Of a stretch of DNA of 64,000 nt, positions 35,589 to 44,727 are shown in pieces. Origin of the DNA: Microbacterium proteolyticum (GTDB taxonomy: Bacteria > Actinomycetota > Actinomycetes > Actinomycetales > Microbacteriaceae). The translations under genes were made by a program, and so were the position numbers. The notes below the pieces were generated by a model that saw nothing but the letters and a program-made list of their open reading frames with translations, made no database searches and had not been told where the DNA came from. The stretch lies in contig NZ_CP121274.1 of assembly GCF_029639405.1 (NCBI RefSeq), forward strand, positions 2,790,001-2,854,000, given 5' to 3'. Every line of letters starts with the position of its first letter. Position 1 is the first letter of the stretch.

Positions 35589-35935
35589 CAGCCCTGCCCC
35601 ACGACGGGGTCGAGGTCGGTGGCGTCGAAACACGTGTGGTCACCGGTGTGGCACGCAGCGCCCACCTGGTCGGCTTCGATGAGGAGCGTGTCGCCGTCGC
35701 AGTCCAGGCGCGCGCCCTTGACGATCTGGATGTGGCCGGACGTGTCGCCCTTGCGCCAGTACTCCTGGCGCGAGCGCGACCAGAACGTCACACGGCCGGT
35801 GGTGAGGGTGCGGCGGAGGGCCTCGGCATCCATCCACCCGACCATGAGCACCTCGCGCGAGTCGAACTGCTGCACGACCGCGGTCACGAGGCCCTGGGCG
35901 TCGTACTTCACGCGCTCGAACGCCTCGACGTTCAT
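35588..35935 (-). CDS. hisI: phosphoribosyl-AMP cyclohydrolase
   Basis: Predicted 115 residues, the stand-alone HisI form. Metal ligands are visible as D78-C79-D80-x-D82 and C95-H96 with C102. It opens the adenine ring of PR-AMP in histidine synthesis. It overlaps hisF by 4 bp and the next membrane gene by 1 bp. Confidence 0.96.
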   Translation of the reverse strand: MNVEAFERVKYDAQGLVTAVVQQFDSREVLMVGWMDAEALRRTLTTGRVTFWSRSRQEYWRKGDTSGHIQIVKGARLDCDGDTLLIEADQVGAACHTGDHTCFDATDLDPVVGQG

Positions 35936-36696
35936 CGGCGCACCTCGATCCCTTCGGCCGCCATCGCGTCCTTCACCTGGCCGACCGTGAGCTGGCCGGA
36001 GTGGAACACGGATGCCGCGAGCACGGCGTCGGCTCCGGCCTCGACGGCCGGGGCGAAGTGCTCGAGGGCGCCGGCGCCACCCGAGGCGATCACGGGAACC
36101 GCGGCGACCTCGCGCATGAGGCGCACGAGTTCGAGGTCGAAGCCCTGCTTCGTGCCGTCGGCGTCGATCGAATTGACCAGCAGCTCACCGGCACCGCGCT
36201 CCACCGCTTCGCGAGCCCACTCGAGCGCGTCGAGCGTGGTCTCGGTGCGGCCGCCGTGCGTCGTCACGACGAAGCCGGACGGGGTGGATGCCGCCCGCTT
36301 CACGTCGAGCGAGAGCACGATGACCTGCGCGCCGAAACGGTCGGCGATCTCGTCGACGAGCGCGGGCCGGGCGATCGCGGCGGAGTTGACGCCGATCTTG
36401 TCGGCGCCCACCGACAGCAGCCGGGCGACGTCCTCGGCGGAGCGGACTCCCCCGCCGACGGTGAGCGGGATGAACACCTGCTCGGCGGTGCGGCGGACCA
36501 CGTCGTAGGTCGTGGCGCGCTCGTCGACGGTCGCGGTGACATCCAGGAACGTGATCTCGTCCGCGCCCTGGTCGAAGTAGAGCTTCGCGAGCTCGACGGG
36601 GTCGCCCATGTCGCGGAGGTCCAGGAAGTTCACGCCCTTCACGACGCGGCCGGCGGCCACGTCGAGGCAGGGGATGATGCGGCGGGCGAGCGTCAT
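35932..36696 (-). CDS. hisF: imidazole glycerol phosphate synthase cyclase subunit
   Basis: Predicted 254 residues. [18 protein letters not shown] holds the catalytic Asp11; the second catalytic Asp region (LSLDVKRA) and the phosphate loops [10 protein letters not shown] and [10 protein letters not shown] are present. It uses ammonia from HisH and PRFAR to make IGP and AICAR. The ATG overlaps hisG stop by one base. Confidence 0.97.
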   Translation of the reverse strand: MTLARRIIPCLDVAAGRVVKGVNFLDLRDMGDPVELAKLYFDQGADEITFLDVTATVDERATTYDVVRRTAEQVFIPLTVGGGVRSAEDVARLLSVGADKIGVNSAAIARPALVDEIADRFGAQVIVLSLDVKRAASTPSGFVVTTHGGRTETTLDALEWAREAVERGAGELLVNSIDADGTKQGFDLELVRLMREVAAVPVIASGGAGALEHFAPAVEAGADAVLAASVFHSGQLTVGQVKDAMAAEGIEVRR

Positions 36697-37538
36697 CAGA
36701 GCCTCGCGGCGAGGATCTCGGTCACCAGGATCGCGCGGGCGCCGATCGCGTACAGCTCGTCCATGACGCGGTTCACGTCGCGGCGCGGGCTCATCACGCG
36801 CACGGCCACCCATTCGGGGTCGCGCAGCGGCGAGATCGTGGGCGACTCGAGGCCCGGGGCCACCGCGATCGCCTGCTCGATGAGCGCGGTCGGGAGGTCG
36901 TAGTCGATCAGGACGTACTTGCGCGCGGCGAGGACGCCGCGCAGGCGCCGGAGCAGCGTCTCGGTGCCCTCGACCTCTTCGGGTCCGGCGATCAGCACGG
37001 CATCCGACTCCAGGAGGACGGGACCGAAGATCTCCAGCCCCGCCTGGCGCAGCGTCGTCCCGGTCGAGACGACGTCGGCCACGGCATCCGCGACGCCCAA
37101 CTGCACGGCGGATTCGACCGCGCCGTCCAGCGGCACGATGTCGACCGCGACGCCGCGCTCGTCGAGGAACGCGTCGACGAGACCCGGGTACGCGGTGGCG
37201 ACGCGGAGACCCTGCAGGTCTTCGACGTCGGTGAAACGGCCGGGACGCCCGGCGAAGCGGAACGTGGAACCGGCGAAGCCGAGCGACTCGACCTCGCGGG
37301 CGCCGGGCATCCGCGCGTCCAGCAGGAGGTCGCGGCCCGTGATGCCCACGTCCAGGGCCCCCGATCCGACGTACGTCGCGATGTCACGCGGACGGAGATA
37401 GAAGAACTCGACCTCGTTGACGGGGTCGACGGTGTACAGGTCTTTCGAGTCGCGACGTCCGGTGTACCCGGCCTCCGAGAGCATCTCGGCGGCGGTCTCG
37501 GCGAGCGACCCCTTGTTCGGCACGGCGATTCGCAGCAT
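36696..37538 (-). CDS. hisG: ATP phosphoribosyltransferase, long form
   Basis: Predicted 280 residues, so the long HisG form with its own C-terminal regulatory ACT-like domain and no HisZ need. [15 protein letters not shown] is the conserved start. [28 protein letters not shown] and [22 protein letters not shown] (PRPP site) are family motifs. First step of histidine synthesis, feedback inhibited by histidine. It follows hisE by 47 bp. Confidence 0.97.
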   Translation of the reverse strand: MLRIAVPNKGSLAETAAEMLSEAGYTGRRDSKDLYTVDPVNEVEFFYLRPRDIATYVGSGALDVGITGRDLLLDARMPGAREVESLGFAGSTFRFAGRPGRFTDVEDLQGLRVATAYPGLVDAFLDERGVAVDIVPLDGAVESAVQLGVADAVADVVSTGTTLRQAGLEIFGPVLLESDAVLIAGPEEVEGTETLLRRLRGVLAARKYVLIDYDLPTALIEQAIAVAPGLESPTISPLRDPEWVAVRVMSPRRDVNRVMDELYAIGARAILVTEILAARL

Positions 37539-37585
37539 GACGGGGGCTTTCGTGTGAGGTGAAGGGGGTGAGCGCGGGTGCGGGC

Positions 37586-37849
37586 TCAGAGATGTCGGTA
37601 GACGTCCGCGAGCGTCAGGCCCTTCGCGAGCATGAGCGTCTGCAGGTGGTACAGCAGCTGCGAGATCTCCTCCGCCGCGGCTTCGTCGGACTCGTACTCG
37701 GCGGCCATCCACACTTCGGCGGCTTCCTCGACGATCTTCTTGCCGATGGCGTGGACCCCGGCATCGAGCTGGGCAACGGTGCCGGAGCCGGTGGGGCGCT
37801 CGACGGCCTTTGCACTGAGCTCGGCGAACAGGTCGTCGAAGGTCTTCAC
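37586..37849 (-). CDS. hisE: phosphoribosyl-ATP pyrophosphatase
   Basis: Predicted 87 residues, MazG-like all-alpha fold with the metal-binding [14 protein letters not shown] and acidic second helix. It converts PR-ATP to PR-AMP. GTG start at 37849 with TACCCT 6 nt upstream and no RBS: a leaderless first gene of the his-trp operon. Confidence 0.95.
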   Translation of the reverse strand: MKTFDDLFAELSAKAVERPTGSGTVAQLDAGVHAIGKKIVEEAAEVWMAAEYESDEAAAEEISQLLYHLQTLMLAKGLTLADVYRHL

Positions 37850-37855
37850 TCTTCT

Positions 37856-37861
37856 AGGGTA
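37856..37861 (-). promoter_or_regulatory. leaderless -10 TACCCT for the hisE-hisG operon
   Basis: TACCCT on the minus strand with 6 nt to the hisE GTG. Confidence 0.5.
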
Positions 37862-37909
37862 TCGGCTCGGCGGGGCGCCGGATGTCGTGCGCGGTCGGGA
37901 CGGCTGCGT

Positions 37910-38569
37910 TCAGTGCGCGTGGCGGGCGGCGGCGGAGCGCAGCGACTGGATCGCGCGGTCGGGGTCGTCGGCACCGAACACCGCGGAACCGGCGACGAAC
38001 GTGTCGGCCCCGGCTTCGGCGGCCTGCGCGATCGTGGACTCGCCGATGCCGCCGTCGACCTGCAGCCACACGCTCGACCCGCGGCGGCGGGCCTCGTCGG
38101 CCAGGCTTCGCAGCTTCGGCATGGTCTCGGGCATGAAGGACTGGCCGCCGAAACCCGGCTCCACGGTCATCACGAGGATCTGGTCGAACTCGTTCAGCAC
38201 TTCGAACAGGTTCTCCACCGGCGTTGCGGGCTTCACGGCCACGCCCGCGCGGGCGCCGATCGAACGGAGCGTCCGGGCCAGGGCGACGGGCGACGCCGCA
38301 GCCTCGAGGTGGAAGGTGACGGATGCCGCGCCGAGCTCGGCGTATTCCGGTGCCCACCGGTCGGGGTCGTCGATCATCAGGTGCACGTCGAGCGGGACGG
38401 GGCTCGTCTCCTGGATGCGACCGACCATCTGCGGGCCGAAGGTGAGGTTCGGCACGAAGTGGTTGTCCATGACGTCGACGTGCACGAAGTCGGCTCCCGA
38501 GATGCGGGCGAGCTCCGCCTGCATGTTCACGAAGTCGGCGGCGAGGATGCTCGGATTGATGCGGGGCAC
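37910..38569 (-). CDS. rpe: ribulose-phosphate 3-epimerase
   Basis: Predicted 219 residues. Starts PRINPSILAADFVNM; HVDVMDNHFVPNLTFGP has the metal His and the catalytic Asp, VDVHLMIDDP-like text follows, and VDGGIGESTI holds the second Asp. It interconverts ribulose-5-P and xylulose-5-P. GTG start; GATAAT 6 nt upstream and GGAG between. Confidence 0.97.
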   Translation of the reverse strand: MPRINPSILAADFVNMQAELARISGADFVHVDVMDNHFVPNLTFGPQMVGRIQETSPVPLDVHLMIDDPDRWAPEYAELGAASVTFHLEAAASPVALARTLRSIGARAGVAVKPATPVENLFEVLNEFDQILVMTVEPGFGGQSFMPETMPKLRSLADEARRRGSSVWLQVDGGIGESTIAQAAEAGADTFVAGSAVFGADDPDRAIQSLRSAAARHAH

Positions 38570-38575
38570 AGCTCC

Positions 38576-38581
38576 ATTATC
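38576..38581 (-). promoter_or_regulatory. rpe -10 GATAAT
   Basis: GATAAT on the minus strand, 6 nt before the GTG at 38569. Confidence 0.4.
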
Positions 38582-38603
38582 GGCGCCCGGTCCCCCACAC
38601 CCT

Positions 38604-38669
38604 CGCGTGAGGTGCCAGCATTTGTCGCCTGGGGCTGCCCGCAGGCGACAAATCCTGGCGACTCACGCG
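38604..38669. repeat. long imperfect palindrome 2 (28-nt arms)
   Basis: Left arm 38604-38631 and right arm 38642-38669 match at 25 of 28 positions around a 10-nt loop (GGGCTGCCCG). The right arm ends at the base next to the rsmB stop codon. Each arm holds two related units (GTGCCAG and TTGTCGCCTG; CAGGCGACAAA and CTGGCGAC). Confidence 0.8.
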
Positions 38670-40043
38670 TTAGGACACCCGTCGCAGGAGGGCGATCGAC
38701 ATCGCGTCGGTGCCGTGGCGGTGCGGCCAGAGCTGGGCGCGGAGGGAGCCGTCCGACTGGTCGGGCAGGTCGATGTCCGGGCCCGCGATGTCGCGCACGA
38801 CGGCGCGCGCATCCAGCTCCTCGACGCTGTCGCCGAACTCGCGGCGCACCTCGGCGAGCACCCCGGATGTTTCGGCCAGGTGCGGCGAGCACGTCACGTA
38901 CGCCAGCACCCCGCCCGGCTTCACCGCGCCGAGCCCCGCCCGCACGAGCTCGAGCTGCAGGGCGGTGAGATCGGGCACGTCGGCCGGGGTCTTCCGCCAC
39001 CGGGCCTCGGGTCGCCGACGGAGCGCCCCGATTCCGGTGCACGGTGCGTCGACGAGGATGCGGTCGTACTCCCCCGGAGTGCGAGCCGCGCGGTCTCGGC
39101 CGTCCTCCTCGGTCACCTCGACCTCGAGCGGGACGGATGCCACGGCTCGGCGGACGAGCCCGGCCCGGTGCGGCGAGATCTCATTGGCATCCAGTCGGGC
39201 GCCGCCCGCGAGCGCCTCCGCCGCGAGCAGCGCCGTCTTGCCGCCGGGCCCGGCGCACAGGTCGAGCCACCGCTCCCCCGGCTCGATCGGCCGGAAGCGG
39301 CTGAGGGCGAGGGCCGCGAGCTGCGATCCCTCGTCCTGCACGCGGAGGCGACCGTCGGACGCCCGGATGAGCGCCTCGGGGTCTCCGCCGCGGGTCGTGA
39401 ACGCCGTCGGCGCGTACCGGGCGGGACGGGCGTCATCGGGGATCTCGGCCAGCCCCGGCAGGGCGACCATCGCCACCCGCGGGGCGTCGTTGTCGGCGGC
39501 CAGCAACGCGTCGAGCTCGTCGGCGCGGCCCTCCGCCGCCAGTGCGCGACGGAATGCGCGCACGATCCACACCGGGTGGGAGGTCAGGAGCCCGAGCCGC
39601 TCGTCGTCGCTCCGGGCGGACGCGGTGATGCGGTCCATCCAGTGCCCGGGCGTCTCGCGCGAGACGCGCCGCAGGACGGCGTTCGCGAATCCCGCGGCTC
39701 CGCGCCCGCCGCCGTGGCGACGGGCGAGTTCGACGGACTCGTTCACCGCGGCGTGCGAGGCCACGCGCGTCGAGAGCAGCTGGTGGACCCCGAGCCGCAG
39801 CGCGTCGAGCACGGGCGGATCGATGCGGTCCACTGTCCGGTCGGCCGCGGAGGCGATGATCGCGTCGTACGTGCCGCGTCGCCGCAGCGTGCCGTAGGTC
39901 AGCTCGGTCGCGAGCCCCGCGTCCTTGGCATCCAGCTTCGCCCGCTCGATCGCGTGCGGCAGCGACAGGTTCGCATACGCCTCGTCGGCGGAGACCGCCC
40001 GCAGCACGTCGTACGCGACGGCGCGCGCTCCCTGGACGCTCAT
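38670..40043 (-). CDS. rsmB: 16S rRNA (cytosine-967-C5)-methyltransferase, RsmB/Sun
   Basis: Predicted 457 residues. The N-terminal 140 residues are a NusB-like RNA-binding domain (ARAVAYDVLRAVSADEAYANL). The methyltransferase has the SAM loop DLCAGPGGKTAL, the DAPCTGIGALRR proton-transfer motif and the nucleophile Cys in YVTCSPH. TAA stop touches palindrome 2. It overlaps fmt by 4 bp, the usual fmt-rsmB coupling. Confidence 0.95.
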   Translation of the reverse strand: MSVQGARAVAYDVLRAVSADEAYANLSLPHAIERAKLDAKDAGLATELTYGTLRRRGTYDAIIASAADRTVDRIDPPVLDALRLGVHQLLSTRVASHAAVNESVELARRHGGGRGAAGFANAVLRRVSRETPGHWMDRITASARSDDERLGLLTSHPVWIVRAFRRALAAEGRADELDALLAADNDAPRVAMVALPGLAEIPDDARPARYAPTAFTTRGGDPEALIRASDGRLRVQDEGSQLAALALSRFRPIEPGERWLDLCAGPGGKTALLAAEALAGGARLDANEISPHRAGLVRRAVASVPLEVEVTEEDGRDRAARTPGEYDRILVDAPCTGIGALRRRPEARWRKTPADVPDLTALQLELVRAGLGAVKPGGVLAYVTCSPHLAETSGVLAEVRREFGDSVEELDARAVVRDIAGPDIDLPDQSDGSLRAQLWPHRHGTDAMSIALLRRVS

Positions 40044-40957
40044 GAGCCGAGCACCGGGTTCTCGACGCGGAGGCCGCGGAACCAGTCGCCCGCGGGCATC
40101 GCGCCCTTGCCGGCGGGTTGCACGGTCTCGAGCCGCAACGGCGCGCTCGCCGTTCCGACGAGGATCTCGCGACCGGATGCCACGACCCGGCCCGGCGGGA
40201 TCGGATCCGCCGTGCTCGCAGCGGCGCGCAGCACCTTGAACCGTGCCCCCTCGAACGTCGTGTGCGCGCCGGGTTCGGGCGTGACACCGGCGATCCGCGC
40301 GCGGAGGGTTTCGGCATCCTGCGAGAAGTCGAGGGCGCCGTCGTCGAGGGTCAGCTTCGGCGCGAGCGTCGGCTCACCCTGCTGCCGAACAGCGAGCGCC
40401 GTGCCCTCGGCGATGCCGTCGACGACCCGCGCGAGCAGCGGTGCGCCGACCACGGCGAGATCGTCGAGGACCTCGCCCGCGGTGGCGTTCCACGGCACCT
40501 CGTACCGCTCCTCGGCGAAGACGTCGCCGGCATCCAGTTCGGCCACCAGCTGGAACACGCTCGCGCCGGTCTCGCGGTCGCCGGCGATCAACGCGCGCTG
40601 CACGGGGGCGGCGCCGCGCCAGCGCGGGAGCAGCGAGAAGTGCAGATTGATCCAGCCGTGCGCGGGGGCCGACAGCAGCGGCTCGCGTACGAGACCGCCG
40701 TAGGCGACGATGACGCCGAGATCGGGCTCCAGTGCGGTGATGCGGGCGGTGGCGTCGGCATCCAGACGGTCGGTCTTGATCGTCGGGAGCCCGAGCTCCT
40801 CCGCCTGCTGGGCGACTGGGGACGGGGTCAGCACGCGCTTCCGGCCGAGCGGCGCGTCGGAACGGGTGACGACGGCGGCGATCTCGTGCGGACCCTCCGC
40901 CAGGACGCGGAGGGAGGGGACGGCGACGGCGGGGGTGCCGGCGAAGACGAGGCGCAT
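40040..40957 (-). CDS. fmt: methionyl-tRNA formyltransferase
   Basis: Predicted 305 residues. MRLVFAGTPAVAVPSL start, the formyl-THF site INLHFSLLPRWRGAAPVQRA (with the catalytic His) and the C-terminal OB-like domain are all present. It formylates initiator Met-tRNA. The ATG at 40957 has GAGGAG upstream, so an earlier GTG that would include the RBS is rejected. Confidence 0.97.
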   Translation of the reverse strand: MRLVFAGTPAVAVPSLRVLAEGPHEIAAVVTRSDAPLGRKRVLTPSPVAQQAEELGLPTIKTDRLDADATARITALEPDLGVIVAYGGLVREPLLSAPAHGWINLHFSLLPRWRGAAPVQRALIAGDRETGASVFQLVAELDAGDVFAEERYEVPWNATAGEVLDDLAVVGAPLLARVVDGIAEGTALAVRQQGEPTLAPKLTLDDGALDFSQDAETLRARIAGVTPEPGAHTTFEGARFKVLRAAASTADPIPPGRVVASGREILVGTASAPLRLETVQPAGKGAMPAGDWFRGLRVENPVLGS

Positions 40958-41006
40958 GGTTCTCCTCACGCTTCGGATGCGGGTGGGTGGGACCGGGCGG
41001 CGGCGC

Positions 41007-42989
41007 TCAGAGGTCGGGCTCGGGGAGGTCGAGCCGCACTCTGAGTGTATTCCGCGGTCTCGGCCCCTTCTCTTTCGTCGACTTGCGTGCGCGCAGCGCG
41101 TCGGCGATCACGCCGGCGCGGAGCGCGTCCGCGACGGCGCGACCGTGCGCGTAGTCGAACCGCACCAGGGCACGCGACGTCGGAGCATCGGGCGCCGTGG
41201 ACGTGTCGACCGGACCGAGGACGGCGAGGGCATCGAGATCGGGCACGGCGGCGCGCACCTCGGCGAGGAGGGTGTCGACGCTCCGCGCGTGTCCTTCCAC
41301 GCTCGCGACGCGCACGGCGGGCGGCATCCGCAGAGGTGCGCGGTCGGCCAGCTCGGCACGGGCGTAGGCGGGCTGCGTCCAGGTCGCGAGCGCGCGGGCC
41401 ACGGGACCAGCGACGCCCACCAGATGCACCGGCGCGCCGGGGGCGGCGAGGGCGGCGGCGTTCGACCACCAGCGCAGACAGTGCTCGCCGACCCGCAGCG
41501 CCTCGTTCTGCAGCATGCGGTCGCCGTCGAGCAGGATCACGGCCCGGTATCCGCCGCGCGCGATCGGCTCTGCCCCGCGCGTGGCGATCACCAGGGCCGG
41601 GGCGGCATCCACCTCCGCGACCGGATGGGCGCCGTCGGCGATGATCACGCGCGTGTTCGGGAAGGCGCGGCCCAGTTCATCCGCCGTGCGCTCGCTGCCC
41701 GACGAGGCCATCCGCAGCTTCACGGAGCCGCAATGCCCACAGGTCCACGCGTGGGCACTGCGACCGCACCACGCGCACACCGGAACCGCGCCCGGACGTG
41801 CGGCCCGGAGGGGTCCGGCGCAGTGGGCGCAGCGCGCGGGGCGACGGCAGTCGGCGCAGACGAGCGACGGCGCATAGCCGGGGCGGGCGACCTGCACGAG
41901 GACGGGCCCCTGGGCGAGCGCCTCGCGCGCCGCCGCGAACGCCGAGGACGGGACGCGTGCCTGGCGCGACTCCCCCTCCCGCGTCGCGCTGAGCACCACC
42001 CGCGGACTCTGTCGGCGCTTCGGCGCCACCTCCCGCACGTAGCCCACCTCGACCAGGCGCTGCACGTCCGTCGAGCGGGTGTGGCCGGCGAAGACGAGCG
42101 CGGACCCTTCCAGCTCCTGCCGCACGAGCGCCGCGTCGCGCGCGTGCACGCCCGGGGCGAGGGGCTCGGCGAGCAGCGAGTCGCCGTCGTCCCAGAGCGC
42201 GACGAGGCCCGTGTCGTGGGCGGGGGCGTACACCGCCGAGCGGCGCCCGACGACGATCACCGGGACAGGCGCGAGGGTGCGCAGGTACTGGCCGTAGCGC
42301 ACCGGACCGGATTGGTCGGCGTCGTCGCGCACGACGGCCTCGGCCGGCACGAGGTCGGCCAGCGCCGCCATGAGCTGCGCCTGGTCGCGGTAGTCGGGAA
42401 CGACCAGCACCGCGCTCCTCCCCCGCGCGAGCGTGTGCACCGCTGCCGCGGCCAGAACATCGGCCCACGCGCCGCGCGGAAGGTCGCCCGTCGTCTGGGG
42501 AGGGGCGTCGAGCGCGATGCGCTCGCCGCCGTCCAGGGCGTCCAGCAGGCCGACGAACGGCGCCAGCATCGCGTCGGCACGAACCAGGGATGCCGCGGGC
42601 ACCACCGGAGCCTCGGGCGCGGGCGACGCCAGCCAGGCCTTCTCGGCCCGCACCATGCGTTTCGGGACGGCGAGGCGCAGCACGTCGCTCACCGACCCGG
42701 CGGCACGGTCGGCGACCTTGCGCGCGAGCGCGAAGAGCCGCTCCGGGAGCACCGGCATCGTCGAGACGACGCTCTCGACCGACGACAGCGGACGTTCGCT
42801 GCCGTCATCGGACACGACCTCGATCACGAAGGCGTCCATCATCCGTCCGGCGGACCGCAGCGGCACCTTGACGCGCACGCCGGGGACGACGTCCGCGACC
42901 AGCGGATGCGGGATCGCGTAGTCGAACAGGCGGTCGAGCTGGGGAACCGGGGAGTCCAGCTGCACCCGCGCGACGCGGCGCGCGCTCAC
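41007..42989 (-). CDS. priA: primosomal protein N' PriA, helicase-inactive actinobacterial form
   Basis: Predicted 660 residues. The N-terminal 3'BD domain (RVQLDSPVPQLDRLFDYAIP) and the central zinc module (CADCRRPARCAHCAGPL and CAWCGRSAHAWTCGHCG) are intact. The helicase core is degenerate: the position of the Walker A GSGKT reads APPQTTGD, and no DExH box is visible, so it should bind forks and load partners without unwinding. This is the known state of actinobacterial PriA. GTG start. Confidence 0.9.
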   Translation of the reverse strand: MSARRVARVQLDSPVPQLDRLFDYAIPHPLVADVVPGVRVKVPLRSAGRMMDAFVIEVVSDDGSERPLSSVESVVSTMPVLPERLFALARKVADRAAGSVSDVLRLAVPKRMVRAEKAWLASPAPEAPVVPAASLVRADAMLAPFVGLLDALDGGERIALDAPPQTTGDLPRGAWADVLAAAAVHTLARGRSAVLVVPDYRDQAQLMAALADLVPAEAVVRDDADQSGPVRYGQYLRTLAPVPVIVVGRRSAVYAPAHDTGLVALWDDGDSLLAEPLAPGVHARDAALVRQELEGSALVFAGHTRSTDVQRLVEVGYVREVAPKRRQSPRVVLSATREGESRQARVPSSAFAAAREALAQGPVLVQVARPGYAPSLVCADCRRPARCAHCAGPLRAARPGAVPVCAWCGRSAHAWTCGHCGSVKLRMASSGSERTADELGRAFPNTRVIIADGAHPVAEVDAAPALVIATRGAEPIARGGYRAVILLDGDRMLQNEALRVGEHCLRWWSNAAALAAPGAPVHLVGVAGPVARALATWTQPAYARAELADRAPLRMPPAVRVASVEGHARSVDTLLAEVRAAVPDLDALAVLGPVDTSTAPDAPTSRALVRFDYAHGRAVADALRAGVIADALRARKSTKEKGPRPRNTLRVRLDLPEPDL

Positions 42990-43094
42990 GCGGCGGCTCC
43001 GTCCGCACTTCGGCGCGCACGGCGACGCGAAGCGCGGGGAACGGATGCCGGGGCTGCGGCGACGCGGTGCACGCCCGGCGCGGGCGCCCCCACG

Positions 43095-44288
43095 TCAGAG
43101 ACCGGCGGCGGTGCGCAGGTCGTCAACGCGGTCGGTGCGCTCCCACGTGAAGTCGGGCAGTTCGCGGCCGAAGTGACCGTACGCCGCGGTCTGCGCGTAG
43201 ATCGGGCGCAGCAGGTCGAGCTGGTCGATGATCGCCTTGGGGCGAAGGTCGAACACGTCGCGGATCGCGCGGACGATGGTGTCGTCGGCGACGTGGGCCG
43301 TGCCGAACGACTCGACGTACAGACCCACCGGGTTCGCCTTGCCGATCGCGTACGCGACCTGCACCTCGAGGCGGTCGGCCAGGCCCGCTGCGACGGCGTT
43401 CTTCGCGACCCAGCGCATGGCGTAGGCCGCCGAGCGGTCGACCTTGGACGGATCCTTGCCGCTGAAGGCTCCGCCGCCGTGACGCGACGCCCCGCCGTAG
43501 GTGTCGATGATGATCTTGCGGCCGGTGAGGCCGGCGTCGCCCTTGGGACCGCCGATCACGAACGGGCCGGCCGGGTTGATGTAGTACTGCACGTCGGGCA
43601 GGTCGAGACCGGTGTCGCGCAGCACCGGGTCGATGACCTCGGCCTGCACGAGCGCGCGCAACTCCTCCTGCGAGATGTCGGGGTGGTGCTGCGTCGAGAG
43701 CACGACGGAGTCGACCGTCCGCGGCGTGTGGCCGTCGTAGCCCAGGGTGACCTGGGTCTTCCCGTCGGGTCGTAGGAACGGCAGCGTGCCGTCTTTCCGG
43801 ACGGATGCCAGGCGCTCGGCGATGCGGTGAGCCGTCCACGCGGCCATCGGCATGAGCTGCGGCGTCTCGTTGGTGGCGAAACCGAACATGATGCCCTGGT
43901 CGCCCGCGCCCTGCAGGTCGCGCGGATCGTTCGAGCCGCGCTCGCGCTGCTCGAACGCCTTGTTGACACCGGCCGCGATGTCGGACGACTGTGCGCCGAT
44001 CGACACGCTGACGCCGCACGAGTCGCCGTCGAAGCCGGTCTCGCTGGAGGTGTACCCGATGCGGTTGACGACGTCGCGCACGATCGCGGGGATCTCGACG
44101 TACGCGCTCGTGGACACCTCACCCGCGACGTGCACCAGGCCGGTGGTCACGAGGGTCTCGACGGCGACGCGTCCGGATGGGTCCTCGGTGAGGATGGCAT
44201 CCAGGATGCTGTCGGAGATCTGATCGCAGATCTTGTCGGGGTGTCCTTCCGTGACGGACTCGGACGTGAACAGGCGCAGGTCGGTCAA
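43095..44288 (-). CDS. metK: S-adenosylmethionine synthetase
   Basis: Predicted 397 residues with a TTG start at 44288, giving [19 protein letters not shown] as in homologues, with GGGAG 7 nt upstream. An in-frame GTG at 44327 would add 13 residues not found in the family. [12 protein letters not shown] and [16 protein letters not shown] are the ATP/Met motifs. It makes SAM. It follows rpoZ; coaBC, found between these genes in Mycobacterium, is missing. Confidence 0.96.
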   Translation of the reverse strand: MTDLRLFTSESVTEGHPDKICDQISDSILDAILTEDPSGRVAVETLVTTGLVHVAGEVSTSAYVEIPAIVRDVVNRIGYTSSETGFDGDSCGVSVSIGAQSSDIAAGVNKAFEQRERGSNDPRDLQGAGDQGIMFGFATNETPQLMPMAAWTAHRIAERLASVRKDGTLPFLRPDGKTQVTLGYDGHTPRTVDSVVLSTQHHPDISQEELRALVQAEVIDPVLRDTGLDLPDVQYYINPAGPFVIGGPKGDAGLTGRKIIIDTYGGASRHGGGAFSGKDPSKVDRSAAYAMRWVAKNAVAAGLADRLEVQVAYAIGKANPVGLYVESFGTAHVADDTIVRAIRDVFDLRPKAIIDQLDLLRPIYAQTAAYGHFGRELPDFTWERTDRVDDLRTAAGL

Positions 44289-44330
44289 GACGACTCCCGG
44301 TCGGTTTCGGGCTGGGGACGGGCACAAGTA

Positions 44331-44361
44331 TGCCCCGGACGGCGGACAGCCGCCCGGGGCA
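44331..44361 (-). terminator. hairpin between rpoZ and metK
   Basis: TGCCCCGG...CCGGGGCA encloses an inner GGCGG-ACAG-CCGCC stem, about 45 bp after the rpoZ stop. There is no T-run, so termination may be partial. Confidence 0.6.
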
Positions 44362-44404
44362 TCGTCACATCTGTGAACAGATCACGAGATGCGTCGGCTG
44401 TGGA

Positions 44405-44659
44405 TTACTCCGCAGCCTTGAGGCGCAGCTTGTCCTCGTGGATCTCGTGCAGCGCGATCGTCAGCGGCTTGTCCTCGACGGTGGAGTCGACGAGCGGGCC
44501 CACGTTGTCGAAGAGGTTGCCCTCGTGAAGGTCGGAGTAATAGTCGTTGATCTGGCGCGCGCGCTTGGACGCGTAGATCACGAGCTGGTACTTGGAGTCG
44601 ACCTTGTCGAGCAGCGCGTCGATGGGCGGGTCGATGATGCCCTTGTCACGTCCGGCCAT
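44405..44659 (-). CDS. rpoZ: RNA polymerase omega subunit
   Basis: Predicted 84 residues. [33 protein letters not shown] is the omega signature. Omega aids assembly of beta'. A strong GGAGG lies upstream of the ATG at 44659; longer in-frame starts are rejected. It follows the gmk fusion by 68 bp, as in other actinobacteria. Confidence 0.96.
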   Translation of the reverse strand: MAGRDKGIIDPPIDALLDKVDSKYQLVIYASKRARQINDYYSDLHEGNLFDNVGPLVDSTVEDKPLTIALHEIHEDKLRLKAAE

Positions 44660-44727
44660 GGGGAACCTCCTGGTTCGGCGGGATGGGGTGGATGCGGCGC
44701 CCGTCGGCGCCGAAGCATCCTCGTATT

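Noticed and set aside
37539..37585. Histidine leader attenuator before hisG
   Set aside because: The 47-bp gap has no His codon run and no competing hairpins.
44289..44330. SAM riboswitch upstream of metK
   Set aside because: The leader is under 50 nt, with no SAM-I or SAM-II core; only a hairpin and an RBS are present.
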